A DNA stretch of 5,256 nt from Clostridia bacterium. Lineage in GTDB: Bacteria > Bacillota > Clostridia > Oscillospirales > CAG-272. Below, piece after piece: positions 5,232 to 5,256 of this stretch (the stretch's first letter is position 1; each line of letters begins with the position of its first letter). Location: NCBI GenBank assembly GCA_900754175.1, contig CAAEBS010000059.1, forward strand, positions 1 through 5,256, in the 5' to 3' direction. The notes under the pieces were generated by a model. That model saw only the letters and a program-made list of their open reading frames with translations. It did no database searches and was not told the DNA's origin. Made by a program: the position numbers and the translations under genes.

Positions 5232-5256
5232 GGTTTATTAAACATATAATGCAGAA

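Noticed and set aside
5245..5250. TATAAT as a promoter -10 at the window end
   Set aside because: The only -35-like hexamer (TTGCCC at 5219-5224) is 20 bases away and lies in a hairpin. No downstream gene is visible, so it cannot be supported.

Overview
The window is GC-rich bacterial DNA, probably from a gut-type clostridial Firmicute (Ruminococcaceae/Oscillospiraceae-like). The reasons are strong AAGGAGG-type ribosome binding sites, a tetrahydrofolate (THF) riboswitch of the kind common in Clostridia, a substrate-specific ECF vitamin transporter subunit, and GC-rich palindromic intergenic repeats. The organism call is inference; no rRNA or marker gene is present.

Layout: two transcription units diverge from an intergenic region at 2265-2643. 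Leftward (minus strand), a near-consensus promoter at 2308-2336 drives an alpha/beta-hydrolase esterase (1434-2264), followed 39 bases later by an ALDH3-type aldehyde dehydrogenase (15-1394). The pair looks like a small two-gene operon. Rightward (plus strand), a consensus promoter with extended -10 (2415-2442) drives a long leader containing a complete THF riboswitch aptamer (about 2477-2580). After it comes an expression platform (2584-2643) whose stem buries the Shine-Dalgarno sequence. Next are the folate ECF transporter S component folT (2644-3249), the folylpolyglutamate/dihydrofolate synthase folC (3312-4559) and a small unrecognised HTH-like protein (4575-4985), ending in a perfect 15-bp hairpin that contains the last gene's stop codon in its loop.

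How it works together: FolT, with an energizing module encoded elsewhere, would import folate. FolC adds glutamates and so traps it in the cell. The THF riboswitch ahead of both would close the feedback loop. The most unusual details are RNA structures: the sequestering stem followed directly by seven T residues, alternative pairings that could link the aptamer to it, and a long hairpin between folT and folC that sits between a plausible Shine-Dalgarno and the folC ATG.

The two stretches without genes are 2265-2643 (promoters, riboswitch and platform, as above) and 4986-5256. The latter holds the terminator hairpins, a short direct repeat and a palindromic hairpin, and otherwise nothing I can recognise.
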